Origin: Spirosoma fluviale
GTDB lineage: Bacteria; Bacteroidota; Bacteroidia; Cytophagales; Spirosomataceae
NCBI RefSeq assembly: GCF_900230225.1
Contig: NZ_OCNH01000003.1
Coordinates: 248,001-312,000, forward strand
Reading direction: 5' to 3'
Length of the DNA: 64,000 bases
In this document: positions 17,991 through 26,992 of the stretch, one piece after another
How positions within the stretch are numbered: the first letter of the stretch is position 1
How the letters are laid out: every line of letters starts with the position of its first letter
The notes under the pieces: generated by a model
Told to the model about the DNA's origin: nothing
What the model saw: the letters and a program-made list of their open reading frames with translations, nothing else
Databases searched by the model: none
Made by a program: the position numbers and the translations under genes

Positions 17991-18416
17991 CTAACGTATG
18001 GACACCGCTATCGATAATTTTCCGCTCTCCGCTGTCCTTGGTCTATACTTAATACAGGCTTGACCAATGTAATACTGAGTTGCCATAACGGTATCAACCT
18101 TTCCTGTAATGACAACCTTTAACCTCGGTGTATAATAGTGATTTGTACTGTTTATATCATTGCACGCATCGACCGAAACACTCGCCCGCCCTTTTATTTC
18201 TCCCGTTACATGAACTTTTATCTGTGAATACGAGCGACTCCGTACGTCCTTCTCATAAGTAAAAAAGGCTGGTTGTCGAACGTCTTCGATAAGGAAGTGT
18301 TCATAGCCGTATTTGCGCTCGTAAAGCAGATAAAATGACAACAACAGCAGCGCTAATAAACCAATCCGTTTAGCGCTGCGGGTAGCCAAAAAGGCAGTAT
18401 AGCGTTTTTTTATCAC
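17991..18416 (-). CDS. Hypothetical membrane-anchored protein
   Basis: 141 residues. One N-terminal membrane helix (RIGLLALLLLSFYLLYER) then a beta-rich extracytoplasmic part with repeated V-x-V-T-G strands (IKVHVTGEIKGRASVSVDA, LKVVITGKVDTVMATQYY). No family recognised. Convergent with the gene at 17380, with 26 bases between the stops. Confidence 0.55.
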   Translation of the reverse strand: MIKKRYTAFLATRSAKRIGLLALLLLSFYLLYERKYGYEHFLIEDVRQPAFFTYEKDVRSRSYSQIKVHVTGEIKGRASVSVDACNDINSTNHYYTPRLKVVITGKVDTVMATQYYIGQACIKYRPRTAESGKLSIAVSIR

Positions 18417-18442
18417 AAGTACTTTGGCTTGTTTTATACGTG

Positions 18443-18489
18443 GTGTAGCTGTTGCAAAAACCGTTCAATGGGGTTTGCAACAGCTACAC
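18443..18489. terminator. Hairpin between minus-strand genes
   Basis: Perfect 16-bp arms GTGTAGCTGTTGCAAA (18443-18458) and TTTGCAACAGCTACAC (18474-18489). It lies 13 bases after the GH20 stop (18502, minus strand) and before the start of the gene at 18416, so it is likely the 3' end of the hexosaminidase transcript. Confidence 0.7.
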
Positions 18490-18501
18490 GGGCTATCTTC
18501 T

Positions 18502-20163
18502 TTACTTCTTCGCCGTTTCCTTTGGCCACACGTATTGGAAGGTGTTGTTAATAGGCGCACCGAAGTAATTGACGTTCAGAAAATCAAGTCGTTTTTTGTG
18601 TACCTCAAGTCGTTGTTTGAAATCGTCGATGTTCCGGGCATCCTGGGGTGTCCAGCCTGTTTCGGCGACGGCAAGGAGACGCGGGTAGGCCATGTACTCC
18701 ACCGAGTGCGTCGTGGGCATGTACTCCGACCAAACGTTGGCCTGTACGCCCAGCACGTGTTTGGATTGTTCGGCCGTCAGGCTGTCCGTCACCGAGGGGT
18801 TGAAGCTGTACACCTTCTCGATGGGCAGCAGACCGCCAATGGTTACGGGCTGCGTTTTGGGGTCGGCCTGGTAATAGTCGAGGTAGCAGTACGTGGTTGG
18901 CGTCATGATCACATCATGGTTCTGCCGGGCGGCTGCAATACCCCCGTTAATGCCGCGCCAGCTCATAACGGTCGCGTTGGGCGATAGGCCCCCTTCCAGA
19001 ATTTCGTCCCAGCCAATGATCCGGCGACCTTTCGAGGTGACGAACTTGTCAATGCGCTGGATGAAATAGCTTTGCAGTTCATGCTCGTCTTTCAGCCCTT
19101 TTTCCTTCATCAGCGCCTGACAAAATTTACTTTGCTTCCACTGGGTTTTCGGGCATTCGTCGCCCCCGATGTGAATGTACTGGCTCGGGAACAAGTCAAT
19201 AATCTCCGTCAGGACATTTTCCAGAAAGGTGAAGGTCTCTTCACGCGGGAACAGAACATCGTCGTGAACGCCCCAGGTTGGGGAGGGTGTCAGCATCTTG
19301 TCGGAGCTGCTTCCCAGCTCAGGATAGGCCGCCAGAACGGCTACCGAGTGGCCCGGCATTTCAATTTCGGGGATGACCGTCACAAACCGTTCCTGTGCGT
19401 ATTTGAGCACATCGCGCACCTCATCCTGAGTATAAAAGCCACCGTACGGTTTGTTGTCGTAGACCTTGTCCCGGTAGTGACCCACCATCGTTTTGGGGCG
19501 TATGGAGCTGATTTCGGTTAGCTTCGGGTACTTCTTGATTTCGATCCGCCAGCCCTGGTCTTCGGTGAGGTGCCAGTGAAACGTATTCATCTTGTGCACG
19601 GCCAGTAAATCGATGTATTTCTTGATGAAGGCAACGGGGTAGAAATACCGGCCAACGTCCAGCATCGACCCCCGATACCCGTAACGGGGCTGGTCTTCGA
19701 TGGTACAGGCCGGTACGGTCCAGGCTACACCACTTACTTTTGTCGGGCTGAAAACAGCCGTAGGCATTAGCTGCATCAGGGATTGAACACCGTAGAAAAA
19801 ACCCTGCGGCTGCTCGGCAGTAATGACAATCTGCTTCGGCGAAACAGTCAGGGTGTACCCTTCGGCGCCGAGCTTCGGGCCTTTTGCACTCACGAACGAG
19901 ATACCGCCGGAGGCTTTCCCCGTCGTGACAACCGGCGTTGACCCCGTTGCTTTTGCCAGTTGGTCGGCCAGCATCTGGGCAATCCGGCGAATTTCGGGAT
20001 TGGCCGCCTGAACGGCAATGGTTGGTTTGGCGGGCAGTGCATAACTACCACTGCGTGCTTCCAGATGGGTGGGTTTGGGAATCAGCGCGTACGTATTGGT
20101 CTGGGCGTAGTTGGCCAGAGCCGTCAGGCATAAAGCGATCAGGAGGAGAAACGATTTTTTCAT
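18502..20163 (-). CDS. Beta-N-acetylhexosaminidase (GH20)
   Basis: 553 residues from the start complement at 20161-20163, which opens a signal peptide (MKKSFLLLIALCLTALANYA). An N-terminal GH20b alpha/beta domain (about 25-150) precedes the catalytic barrel. The acid/base pair Asp335-Glu336 sits in YIHIGGDECPKTQW, and the substrate-binding Trp boxes LHWHLTEDQGWRIEIKKYP and VMSWRG are present. Removes terminal GlcNAc or GalNAc from glycans by substrate-assisted catalysis, in the periplasm or on the surface. It follows the broken SGNH gene (40-base gap) and murF on the same strand, so it may be read from the murF promoter. Confidence 0.94.
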   Translation of the reverse strand: MKKSFLLLIALCLTALANYAQTNTYALIPKPTHLEARSGSYALPAKPTIAVQAANPEIRRIAQMLADQLAKATGSTPVVTTGKASGGISFVSAKGPKLGAEGYTLTVSPKQIVITAEQPQGFFYGVQSLMQLMPTAVFSPTKVSGVAWTVPACTIEDQPRYGYRGSMLDVGRYFYPVAFIKKYIDLLAVHKMNTFHWHLTEDQGWRIEIKKYPKLTEISSIRPKTMVGHYRDKVYDNKPYGGFYTQDEVRDVLKYAQERFVTVIPEIEMPGHSVAVLAAYPELGSSSDKMLTPSPTWGVHDDVLFPREETFTFLENVLTEIIDLFPSQYIHIGGDECPKTQWKQSKFCQALMKEKGLKDEHELQSYFIQRIDKFVTSKGRRIIGWDEILEGGLSPNATVMSWRGINGGIAAARQNHDVIMTPTTYCYLDYYQADPKTQPVTIGGLLPIEKVYSFNPSVTDSLTAEQSKHVLGVQANVWSEYMPTTHSVEYMAYPRLLAVAETGWTPQDARNIDDFKQRLEVHKKRLDFLNVNYFGAPINNTFQYVWPKETAKK

Positions 20164-20203
20164 GTAGGAAAGGGTTATTGACAGCATCACTCACTCGGGT
20201 TAC

Positions 20204-20869
20204 TCATTTCAAATAAGGACTCAATATACGGCCCCAGCGCTCATAACCGGCCGGGAGCATATGCAGGCTGTCCGACTTGAACAGAATGGGCTCGGGCTGG
20301 CCATTTTTGCCAAGCATAATTGGTCGGATATCGACAAACTGGGTGTTTTCCTGTTTGGCCAGATAGTCTTTGATAAGCTGGTTGGCGATGTCGTTTTCCG
20401 CAAAATACTGCCGGCGCGACGGGCTGGACTTTATGGAAATAAACGTAAATGTAGCTTCGGGCAGCTTTTGCCGAACGTGCGTGAACAGGGCCGCCAGCCG
20501 GTCGAAGGTTTGCCGACCGGTTTGTTTGCCGCTGGCAATGTCGTTCTCGCCCGCGTAGATAACCACCTATTTTGGGTGATAAGGGGTAATGATCCGGTCG
20601 GCATAGAGCAGCACCTGACTCAATTCCGAACCGCCGAATCCACGGTTGAGGATTGGCTTGCCGGGGAAGTACGTGGCCAGATTTTCCCAGAGCCGGATGG
20701 ACGAACTTCCTGTAAAAACGATGGCGTTCTGTGGGGGCGGAGACTCCCGGTCCTGCGTCTCAAACGCACGAATTTCGGCCTCAAATGGGGTATCTGTTGC
20801 AAAAAAGTGGACCTTTCCCGTTATCCAGGTGCTCAAAAACAACAGGCAAACTACTAAACTGATCTTCAT
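20204..20869 (-). pseudogene. SGNH/GDSL hydrolase interrupted by an in-frame amber codon
   Basis: One reading frame of 221 codons from the start complement at 20867-20869. Codon 101 (20567-20569) is TAG, with no shift of frame on either side. Every SGNH block is otherwise present: Ser block VFTGSSSIRLW before the stop; GGSELSQVL Gly block; the YAGENDI Asn block after it; and the DSLHM Asp-x-x-His block near the end. The stop falls in PK-TAG-VVIYAGEND, where homologues usually have Gln, so a single C-to-T change of CAG explains it. It is either a recent nonsense mutation or a sequencing error. A GTG right after the stop could restart, but would lack the catalytic Ser. The family removes acetyl or acyl groups from glycans. 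Confidence 0.8.
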
Positions 20870-20927
20870 GATAATGGAAATGTTGAGTTTGTGCATTTGC
20901 CGAACCGGCTAATCAGAAACTTCTGAT

Positions 20928-22277
20928 TTATATAAAAGGCACAACCGACTCTAAACTCATGCCCCGCGACCCTTTTATTAAGATGTGGGTGTTTGTCATA
21001 GGATTGTCCATGACCCAGTTGTGCAGCGAAAACTTGTCCGGGAAGTAATACGCTTTAGGCAGGTAGGCCAGGGCAAAGCGCATGTCTTTCCCGGCCAGAA
21101 TGACCAGATCGAAGTTACTCTCCGCAATGAGCTTTCCCAGTGCCGCATGTTCGGCTTCACTTTCGTCGCCGAGTTCATACATGTCGCCCAGGATAACGGC
21201 TTTGCGTTTGGCGGGAGTGGCGGCAAACTGCTGAATGGCCGCAGCCATGGAACTGGGGTTGGCATTGTACGCATCCAGCAGCACCATGTTGGTGCCTTTC
21301 GTAACATGCTGGGAGCGGTTGTTGGTTGGATTATAGTCGGCAACGGCGCGGCTGGCCTCTTCGGGCGATACGCCAAAATAATCGCCGATGGCCAGAGCCG
21401 CCAGCATGTTGTCGAAGTTATACCGGCCGGGCAAATGCGTCGTGATCTCCTGACCGGAAGTAGCTCTATAAACGACCACCGGCGATTCACTAACCAGTGT
21501 AATTGGGTCTTCGTCCGGATTGGCGGCCGGATAAAAAATAGCTTCCGCGAAGGTCGTCTCGGAGCGTATGTCTTTGAGCCGCTCGCGGTACATAGCCGTC
21601 AGGGTTTTGTCGCGCGAGTTTATAAAGACCGTTTTGGCGTTTTGCGCCAGGTAATCATACAGCTCGCCCTTGCCTTTTCGAACGCCTTCGATGCCGCCGA
21701 AACCTTCCAGATGGGCTTTTCCGATGTTTGTGATCAGGCCGTGGGTGGGCAGGGCAATGGAACACAGGAACGCAATTTCTTTCTGGTGATTGGCCCCCAT
21801 TTCGATGATCGCCAGTTCGTGCTGCTCGTTCAGCGACAGCAGCGTGAGCGGTACGCCAATATGGTTGTTCAGATTGCCCGCCGTGGCGTAGAGGTTATAC
21901 TTTTTCGACAGCACGCCCGCAATCAGTTCTTTGGTCGTCGTTTTGCCGTTGGAACCGGTCAGGCCAATAACGGGAAAGGTAAAGGTTTGCCGATGGTGAC
22001 GAGCCAGATCCTGAAGCGCCGTCAGGCCATCGGCCACGAGCAGGCATCGGTTGGTACCACTGGCCCGGTCGCGTTCGGCCACGGCGGCATCGTCTACCAG
22101 CGCATAGCGGGCTCCCGACGCCAGGGCCTGTTCGGCAAACTGGTTGCCATCGAAGTTGTCGCCTTTGAGGGCCACAAATAAACAGTCGGGCGTAATACGG
22201 CGGGTATCCGTCGAAACACCCGTACATTCCTGAAATTTATGGTAGAGTTGTTCGGTTGATAGCATACCGATAGACAT
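20928..22277 (-). CDS. murF: UDP-N-acetylmuramoyl-tripeptide--D-alanyl-D-alanine ligase
   Basis: 449 residues. Adds D-Ala-D-Ala to the UDP-muramyl tripeptide, the last cytoplasmic step of peptidoglycan precursor synthesis, using ATP. Evidence: N-terminal domain with STDTRRITPDCLFVALKGDN, ATP loop GLTGSNGKTTTKELIAGVL, NIGKAHLEGFGG, the MurF box DAYNANPSSMAAAI, and C-terminal ILGDMYELGDES. Start at 22277 (MSIG); a second ATG four codons on is possible. It heads a minus-strand run with the SGNH pseudogene (58-base gap) and GH20. Divergent from the FG-GAP gene at 22343. Confidence 0.96.
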   Translation of the reverse strand: MSIGMLSTEQLYHKFQECTGVSTDTRRITPDCLFVALKGDNFDGNQFAEQALASGARYALVDDAAVAERDRASGTNRCLLVADGLTALQDLARHHRQTFTFPVIGLTGSNGKTTTKELIAGVLSKKYNLYATAGNLNNHIGVPLTLLSLNEQHELAIIEMGANHQKEIAFLCSIALPTHGLITNIGKAHLEGFGGIEGVRKGKGELYDYLAQNAKTVFINSRDKTLTAMYRERLKDIRSETTFAEAIFYPAANPDEDPITLVSESPVVVYRATSGQEITTHLPGRYNFDNMLAALAIGDYFGVSPEEASRAVADYNPTNNRSQHVTKGTNMVLLDAYNANPSSMAAAIQQFAATPAKRKAVILGDMYELGDESEAEHAALGKLIAESNFDLVILAGKDMRFALAYLPKAYYFPDKFSLHNWVMDNPMTNTHILIKGSRGMSLESVVPFI

Positions 22278-22342
22278 AAATAGTTCCTCCGTTCGTTCTT
22301 TTGAGTGAAGTGCCGGTTGTGATTGATAAAGGTCAAAATTAG

Positions 22343-24622
22343 ATGAAAAAGCTGTTTACGCTCTGTTTTTTAGTAATTCCGTTTCTCACCCAGGCACAGT
22401 CGGGCGGGAAGATCGCGTTCCGATACGACCAGAGCCCAACGGTTAGCGTCAATAACCGCCCGCTGCTCAACCCGTGGGCGGGTGGCCTGAATACCACACA
22501 GTACTCAACCATTCGCCTGAACAACGACACCCGCGACGATCTGGCCGTTTATGACCGGACAACCGGCAAGGTAAGCACCTTCATCGCTGTCGACAATCCC
22601 GTTGGCAGCGGCACAGTCTGGCAGTACGCGCCTGAGTACGAACTGGCGTTTCCGGCAGTGATGTACAGCTGGATGCTGCTGGTCGATTATGACTTCGATG
22701 GTCGGAAAGATATTTTTACCAACAGTTCGAAAGGCATCAGCGTATGGCATAACGAGTCGGAAGGCGGGGTGGTGTCGTTCAAGCTGGCGGTCGACCCGCT
22801 CCGAACACTCGGCTTCAGCGGCTTTCAGATACCCCTTTACGTAAATGCCAGCGATTTACCCGCCATCACGGATTATGACGACGACGGCGATATCGATATT
22901 ATCACCTTCGATGCCGATGGAAACATCATTGCCTATCAGCAAAACATGAGTGTTGAACGAACCGGCAAAAAAGGCGGGCTGGACTTTGCCCGTGCCGGGA
23001 ATCAGTGCTGGGGGCATTTCCAAAAAGAGTTTTGCAACGACTTCAGGTTTGGTATCAATTGTGACGATGGCTCCGGCAGCGGTGGCCGCCTGGCTGCTCC
23101 ATCCGCTACCGGTCGGGTTGGCCTGGGCAGTCCCAGCGGGGCAAGACCATTGCATTCGGGCAATACTCTTACAGTGATTGATACCGACGGGGATGGCCAC
23201 AAAGACTTACTGTTTGGGTTTGTAAGCTGCGAAAACATTGCCCGTTTGCGAAACAGCGGGCCGAACAGCGTAAGTGCCAATTTTACGAGTTACGACAGCC
23301 TGTTTCCGGCCCGGAACCCCATACTCTTTCCAGCCTTTCCGTCCACTTTTTTTGAAGATGTCGATGGCGACGGGCAAAAAGATTTGCTGGCATCGCCCAA
23401 TGTAAACTTCAACGACAGCTATCTGTACGATTTTCGAGCGTCGGGCTGGTTTTACAAGAACACCGGTACGACGCAAAAGCCCGATTTTCAGCTCGTTCAG
23501 AAAGATTTTCTGCAAAGCGACATGCTCGACCTGGGTGAACGCACGGCTCCCGCGCTGGCCGATCTGGACGGCGACGGCGATCTGGATCTACTGGTCGGAT
23601 ACGGCGGTGTAGGGGTTGGTTCCGGCTACCGGGGCGGTATCTGGCAGTTCGAGAATAAAGGCACAACGCAGAGTCCGGCCTTTGTTCTCGTTACAACTGA
23701 TTACCTGGGTGCTCAGTCGCTGGGGCTGACAAATGTAATGCCCACTTTTGCTGATGTGGATGGCAATGGCAGCATGGACCTGATCATCACCGCAACGGGA
23801 AAGCAGGCCGTAGAGATTCGCGCGCTGATCAACACAGCGCCGAAAGGGGCAGCCGCACAATATAGCCTTGCCGGTGCCACCCGCTGGCCTACACCCGACC
23901 TGATGTTCCCGCTCGATTTGCTGACGGTAACGGATGTGGACAGGGACAATAAACCCGACTTGTTAATCAGCCGATACAACGTGGGTACCATTCTCTATTA
24001 CCGGAACGCAGGTACAGCCACGGCTCCCGTTTTTCAGTTGCAGAACCAGACGTTCGGGGGGATCACGACGGACGATTACATCTATGCCCGCGCCCGGTCG
24101 CTGGTGGTGGCAGACCTGAACGGCGATCAGAAGAACGAACTCATTGCCGCAGCCGATAATGGGTCTGTTAAGGTCTACCAATTCCCCGAAACGCCGACCC
24201 AGGCGTTTACGCTGATCGACTCGCTGGTGGGCATTGGCTTGCCCGGCAAAGGGCTCATTGCCGCAGCCGCCGACCTCGACGGCGACCAGCTTCCCGACTT
24301 GTTGCTTGGCGGAACGGGGGGCGGGCTGCGCTACCTCAAAAACACTTCCCAAAAGGTCGTTGTGACGGGTGTACCCGAAGAACCGACTAGTCCCTGGGTA
24401 TTCCCCAACCCAACCAACCGGTACATTACCGTTCGTCCGCATTATGATGGGCGCGTTGAACTGGTGTCTTTGACGGGCCAGACTGTGGTACCCGTTCAGC
24501 CGGTGAAAGCCGGTGCAGAAAGTCTCCTTGATTTGGGAAATCTGGCCGATGGAACGTATCTGATACGGCTTCAGAGCGACAACCGCCCGGTACAGATCCA
24601 GAAAGTGGTGGTCTGGAAATAA
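22343..24622 (+). CDS. T9SS-secreted FG-GAP/VCBS repeat protein
   Basis: 759 residues. Signal peptide (MKKLFTLCFLVIPFLTQAQ) then FG-GAP/VCBS-type repeats with calcium-binding loops of the DxDxDGxxD kind: DYDFDGRKDIF, DYDDDGDIDIITF, DTDGDGHKDLLFG, DVDGDGQKDLLA, DLDGDGDLDLLVG and DVDRDNKPDLLIS. They should form a beta-propeller. The C-terminus (about 680-759) is a T9SS sorting domain (VFPNPTNRYITVRP ... ADGTYLIRL ... VQIQKVVVWK). Exported through the outer membrane and left on the surface or released. Exact ligand unknown; these propellers commonly serve adhesion. Confidence 0.88.
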   Translation: MKKLFTLCFLVIPFLTQAQSGGKIAFRYDQSPTVSVNNRPLLNPWAGGLNTTQYSTIRLNNDTRDDLAVYDRTTGKVSTFIAVDNPVGSGTVWQYAPEYELAFPAVMYSWMLLVDYDFDGRKDIFTNSSKGISVWHNESEGGVVSFKLAVDPLRTLGFSGFQIPLYVNASDLPAITDYDDDGDIDIITFDADGNIIAYQQNMSVERTGKKGGLDFARAGNQCWGHFQKEFCNDFRFGINCDDGSGSGGRLAAPSATGRVGLGSPSGARPLHSGNTLTVIDTDGDGHKDLLFGFVSCENIARLRNSGPNSVSANFTSYDSLFPARNPILFPAFPSTFFEDVDGDGQKDLLASPNVNFNDSYLYDFRASGWFYKNTGTTQKPDFQLVQKDFLQSDMLDLGERTAPALADLDGDGDLDLLVGYGGVGVGSGYRGGIWQFENKGTTQSPAFVLVTTDYLGAQSLGLTNVMPTFADVDGNGSMDLIITATGKQAVEIRALINTAPKGAAAQYSLAGATRWPTPDLMFPLDLLTVTDVDRDNKPDLLISRYNVGTILYYRNAGTATAPVFQLQNQTFGGITTDDYIYARARSLVVADLNGDQKNELIAAADNGSVKVYQFPETPTQAFTLIDSLVGIGLPGKGLIAAAADLDGDQLPDLLLGGTGGGLRYLKNTSQKVVVTGVPEEPTSPWVFPNPTNRYITVRPHYDGRVELVSLTGQTVVPVQPVKAGAESLLDLGNLADGTYLIRLQSDNRPVQIQKVVVWK

Positions 24623-24721
24623 CCGAAAACTCTTTTAGACGTTCGGAGTTAGGGAGTAATAACTGGTGCCGAATGCGGCCAGGCGGTCGTTTCGGTTATT
24701 ACCGCCAGTAACTAAACTCGT

Positions 24722-25087
24722 ATGGAAAATACCAACAACTCCGATCAACAGCGCGTCGATGAAAATTCGGGCGGTCCGCTGGAAGGTATGTCGCCCCAAC
24801 ACACGAACATGCCCGAAAATGATCTAGAAGAAGACGCTGTTGTTTACGCCGGGCTTGGCGTGAACAACGAACCCGACAGTATGAATCCGGGCGATGAAGA
24901 AGCCTCCGATACGCTTTTATATACCGATACAGCCACCGCCCGCCACGCCACCGACGAGCTATCGAACGACGCCGAACCCGACGAGTTCATTGATGATGCA
25001 ACCGATGCCGATATGTCGGACGACGACCTCGACGAGCAGATCATCGAACTCGCCGAAGAGGAAGACGAGGGAAACGAGCGGTATTAA
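24722..25087 (+). CDS. Highly acidic hypothetical protein
   Basis: 121 residues, rich in Asp and Glu throughout, with very few Lys or Arg, probably disordered. It ends in a run of acidic repeats (DADMSDDDLDEQIIELAEEE). No signal peptide. No recognised family. It has its own terminator at 25094-25143, supporting expression as a unit. Confidence 0.65.
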   Translation: MENTNNSDQQRVDENSGGPLEGMSPQHTNMPENDLEEDAVVYAGLGVNNEPDSMNPGDEEASDTLLYTDTATARHATDELSNDAEPDEFIDDATDADMSDDDLDEQIIELAEEEDEGNERY

Positions 25088-25093
25088 GTGAAT

Positions 25094-25143
25094 GTAATAC
25101 CGACCGGGATGGTTCGACGCATCGACGGTCGGTATTACACCTT
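25094..25143 (+). terminator. Rho-independent terminator
   Basis: Stem GTAATACCGACC (25094-25105) with GGTCGGTATTAC (25127-25138), then ACCTTTTT. It begins 7 bases past the stop codon of the acidic protein gene. Confidence 0.85.
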
Positions 25144-25238
25144 TTTGCATTCTGTTGCTGTATATTGCACATGAAGTAAGGAAATAATTTCCGGGTTTCT
25201 GTTAGCAAGACCATCGACGGCATCTAAACAGTAAAAAG

Positions 25239-26354
25239 GTGAAAATTGGGTTTACCGTTGATGTACTAATCGGGCTGTTCATTATCAACGTGGGCTTCTT
25301 TGCGGCCGGGTTGCTGTGGTTTTCACACCATAACCGGCAGGCAAACCGGTTTCTGGCCTGTTTGATGGCTGCCCTTTCGTGTTGGCTGATTGATGGCTTT
25401 TTTCGATTAGCCGGAATTTATCAGCAAAACGCCAATCTGTATTTCCTGCCCATCTTCTATTCGTTTGCCTTTGGGCCGCTTATTTACATCTACGTAAACA
25501 GCCTTACAAACAGTACTTTTCAGTTTAAACGGAGCTACTGGTGGCATTTTCTGCCGGTGGCTGTCCAGGCAGGCCTTTATCTGTTTCTGACGTTACAGCC
25601 ATACGAGTTCAGGAACTGGTTCTGGAACAACATTCATTCCCCGTACACCTACAGCATTGAGTTCGATGGTACGCTGCTTTCCCTGCTCGTTTATCTGTTG
25701 CTCTCTCTTCGGTTGTTGCGTAAGTACAGCCGGTATGTTCAGGAAAACTTCTCCGAAACGAGCCAGCTTACCCTGCGGTGGCTTAGGGTACTACTGGTCA
25801 TTATCGCGCTGGTTTGCGGTCAGTGGGCTATCGAACTGATTTTGCGCCATCGGTTCAATCTGTATTTTCAATATGATTACTCATACTGGCTGCTTGGTTT
25901 GCTGCTCATTGTGCTGGGTACGGCCGGTTTGCAACAGACTAACCTGGCCAATGTGCAGTTCAGAGACGAAGCCGTGCCCGATAGCCTGCCGTTGCTGCCG
26001 AAGACTGACGTTCAGGTTAGCCCTGAGCAGATTGCCCAGGTTCGCCGAGCTATGGATACCGACAAACTCTACCTCAATCCAACCCTGACGCTCACCGAAC
26101 TGGCCCGCCATCTGGGGCTTAACCCCAAAGTCGTTTCGCTTATTATCAATGCCGGTATTGGCCAGTCGTTCAATAATTTTGTCAATTCCTATCGCATTGA
26201 TGAAGTGAAGCAACGGCTTCGCACCGACGACCTGACCCGCTTCACACTGCTGGGCATCGCCTTCGAATCGGGCTTTAATTCCAAAACGACCTTCAACCGA
26301 ATCTTTAAGGAGCACACGGGGCAGTCGCCCAGCGAGTATGCCGGTCAACCCTAG
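25239..26354 (+). CDS. Membrane-bound AraC family transcription regulator
   Basis: 371 residues, GTG start. The first 235 residues hold about seven hydrophobic membrane helices (VLIGLFIINVGFFAAGLLWF, FYSFAFGPLIYIYVNSL, LLVYLLLSLRLLRKY and others). The last 100 are a two-helix AraC DNA-binding domain: LTELARHLGLNPKVVSLIIN, then FTLLGIAFESGFNSKTTFNRIF and HTGQSPSEYAGQP. A sensor of an external or membrane signal acting directly on DNA is the known form of this class. Likely targets are the two genes that follow on the same strand (26457 and 26993). Confidence 0.88.
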   Translation: MKIGFTVDVLIGLFIINVGFFAAGLLWFSHHNRQANRFLACLMAALSCWLIDGFFRLAGIYQQNANLYFLPIFYSFAFGPLIYIYVNSLTNSTFQFKRSYWWHFLPVAVQAGLYLFLTLQPYEFRNWFWNNIHSPYTYSIEFDGTLLSLLVYLLLSLRLLRKYSRYVQENFSETSQLTLRWLRVLLVIIALVCGQWAIELILRHRFNLYFQYDYSYWLLGLLLIVLGTAGLQQTNLANVQFRDEAVPDSLPLLPKTDVQVSPEQIAQVRRAMDTDKLYLNPTLTLTELARHLGLNPKVVSLIINAGIGQSFNNFVNSYRIDEVKQRLRTDDLTRFTLLGIAFESGFNSKTTFNRIFKEHTGQSPSEYAGQP

Positions 26355-26456
26355 TCCCAAATCGTCCGTTGGGACGTCCCAATCCTGAATTGGGGCGATG
26401 GGGGCCGGTTGCCACCCCACCTTTGTATCGTTCAACGACTTAACCCCGTCACAACG

Positions 26457-26957
26457 ATGCGCACATTTCTGCTCCTTACGCTCAGCCTGATCAGCCTGAC
26501 TGCCAGATCCCAACAACAGTCTTCCGGCTGGTCGAACAAGTCCCGTTTATTGCCCGACAAGCTACGTTTGCTACCCGTTGGCCTGACGCTCTGGCATACC
26601 AACAACCCCTGCATACCCGTGCTGGAAGGCGACACCTATTACTGGAAACATGCCACAATGGTCCGCGCCGAAGTAAGCGATCTGGAACTGGTTGAAGCCG
26701 GTAGTTTTATCTGGTACGACTCAACCGGCTGGCACCCCAACATGCGGTACAATCCCGCCGAATTTGCCGCCACGTTTGTCTGCCCACAGGGAAAACTCCA
26801 GCGCGGCCAGACATACACATACCCCAAAAACTGGCGGTATGGCAAGCAGGCTTACGGGGGCGATGCGCTCTGGTACGTCATTGCGAAAGACCGTTCCGGC
26901 AAACGCTACAAAGGCTACGGCCTGATCGAAACGGAAGGAAAACCCAACGCCAACTAA
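26457..26957 (+). CDS. Hypothetical secreted protein
   Basis: 166 residues from the ATG at 26457, chosen because it opens a signal peptide (MRTFLLLTLSLISLTARS). Trp/Tyr-rich mature part (TLWHTNNPCIPVLEGDTYYW, FIWYDSTGWHPNM). No family recognised. Lies 102 bases after the membrane AraC regulator and 35 bases before the YceI gene, all on one strand. Confidence 0.65.
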   Translation: MRTFLLLTLSLISLTARSQQQSSGWSNKSRLLPDKLRLLPVGLTLWHTNNPCIPVLEGDTYYWKHATMVRAEVSDLELVEAGSFIWYDSTGWHPNMRYNPAEFAATFVCPQGKLQRGQTYTYPKNWRYGKQAYGGDALWYVIAKDRSGKRYKGYGLIETEGKPNAN

Positions 26958-26992
26958 TCATTAACTAAATCAACTTCAAATCAGATACCATC

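Noticed and set aside
20985..22181. Long plus-strand open frame of 398 codons opposite murF
   Set aside because: It is the shadow of murF, which has unmistakable motifs. The shadow has no recognisable domain and no promoter.
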